This document shows, piece after piece, positions 5,491-5,616 of a stretch of 5,616 nucleotides of DNA; within the stretch, counting starts at the first letter, position 1; every line of letters begins with the position of its first letter. The notes beneath the pieces were generated by a model. That model was not told the origin of the DNA, made no database searches, and saw only the letters and a program-made list of their open reading frames with translations. The position numbers and the translations under genes were made by a program. The stretch is from Cyanobacteria bacterium UBA8803 (GTDB lineage: Bacteria > Cyanobacteriota > Cyanobacteriia > Cyanobacteriales > Coleofasciculaceae), in the NCBI GenBank assembly GCA_003505715.1, contig DNXU01000372.1, positions 1,144-6,759 of the forward strand, in the 5' to 3' direction.

Positions 5491-5616
5491 CGATCCTTTC
5501 CCTATTTTATCTCCAAGACCATATTGAACTAGATTTCCTTTAATCAAGTAGTTAATCGTCTATCTCTTTTATTGCGTTAACTATTTTCATTTTTCTGTTT
5601 TCGCCACTTAAGCAAT

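Larger units (their letters stand above)
5225..5616. other. Gene-free upstream region of the hybrid kinase
   Basis: This 392-nt stretch contains no credible gene. Open frames crossing it are short, lack recognisable domains and run through repeat tracts. What it does hold is listed separately: a purine-rich heptamer-like tract, a large inverted repeat, a possible -10 element, a short perfect hairpin, a TCATCCC repeat and a TTAATC pair. It is most simply the promoter and leader region of the hybrid kinase. No strong Shine-Dalgarno precedes the ATG at 5224; the nearest is AAAGG about 15 nt upstream, which is too far to be persuasive. Confidence 0.6.

Noticed and set aside
5538..5557. A PhoB box
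   Set aside because: Only two half-sites are seen, with 12-bp instead of 11-bp periodicity and poor match outside TTAA.
5552..5614. A minus-strand frame open from the right edge for about 20 codons, ending in TAA at 5554-5552
   Set aside because: It could be the tail of an upstream gene, but 20 codons without a known motif are too few to support a call.
1..5616. CRISPR array, insertion sequence or toxin-antitoxin pair
   Set aside because: The repeats are 7-bp contiguous tandem units without spacers, and no transposase, Cas, toxin or antitoxin-like frame is present.

Overview
The window looks like chromosomal DNA of a cyanobacterium, probably a filamentous one. The evidence is six exact copies of the HIP1 octamer GCGATCGC, several arrays of degenerate 7-bp tandem repeats (the cyanobacterial STRR type) at gene borders, and two signalling proteins whose architectures and linker motifs are typical of cyanobacterial two-component proteins. 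Species cannot be named from this sequence.

Both real genes lie on the minus strand. The upstream one (5224 to 1640) encodes a soluble hybrid histidine kinase of 1194 residues: five PAS domains, HisKA, HATPase, receiver, and a helical C-terminal extension. PAS2-PAS3 and PAS4-PAS5 are two copies of the same pair, locked at a spacing of 258 residues. A 132-nt spacer follows, without a convincing terminator. The downstream gene (1507 to 26) encodes a 493-residue protein with the reverse order: a receiver at the N-terminus, then a coiled coil and a histidine kinase with no sensor domain. Neither protein has a DNA-binding or enzymatic output domain or a visible membrane segment, so the pair looks like the input and middle of a cytoplasmic phosphorelay whose output is encoded elsewhere. 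This is inference.

Region by region: 1-23 is the edge of a TGTTGGT heptamer array. 26-1507 is the receiver-kinase gene; a terminator-like hairpin facing the plus strand lies in its last codons. 1452-1535 is an array of twelve heptamers that overlaps the start of this gene, supplies its ATG and encodes about its first 19 residues. 1548-1575 holds the same heptamer family in opposite orientation, so the leader can fold into a 13-bp hairpin ending two bases before the start codon. 1640-5224 is the hybrid kinase. 5225-5616 is a gene-free 392-nt upstream region with two more heptamer-like tracts, a 10-bp inverted repeat enclosing 50 nt just downstream of a possible -10 element, a short perfect hairpin and a pair of TTAATC direct repeats.

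The most noteworthy points are the recruitment of a frame-shifting (7-bp) repeat array as the translation start of the receiver-kinase, and the duplicated PAS pair in the hybrid kinase. I found no CRISPR array, tRNA, rRNA, transposase or defence system. Calling this a new biological system would go beyond the evidence.
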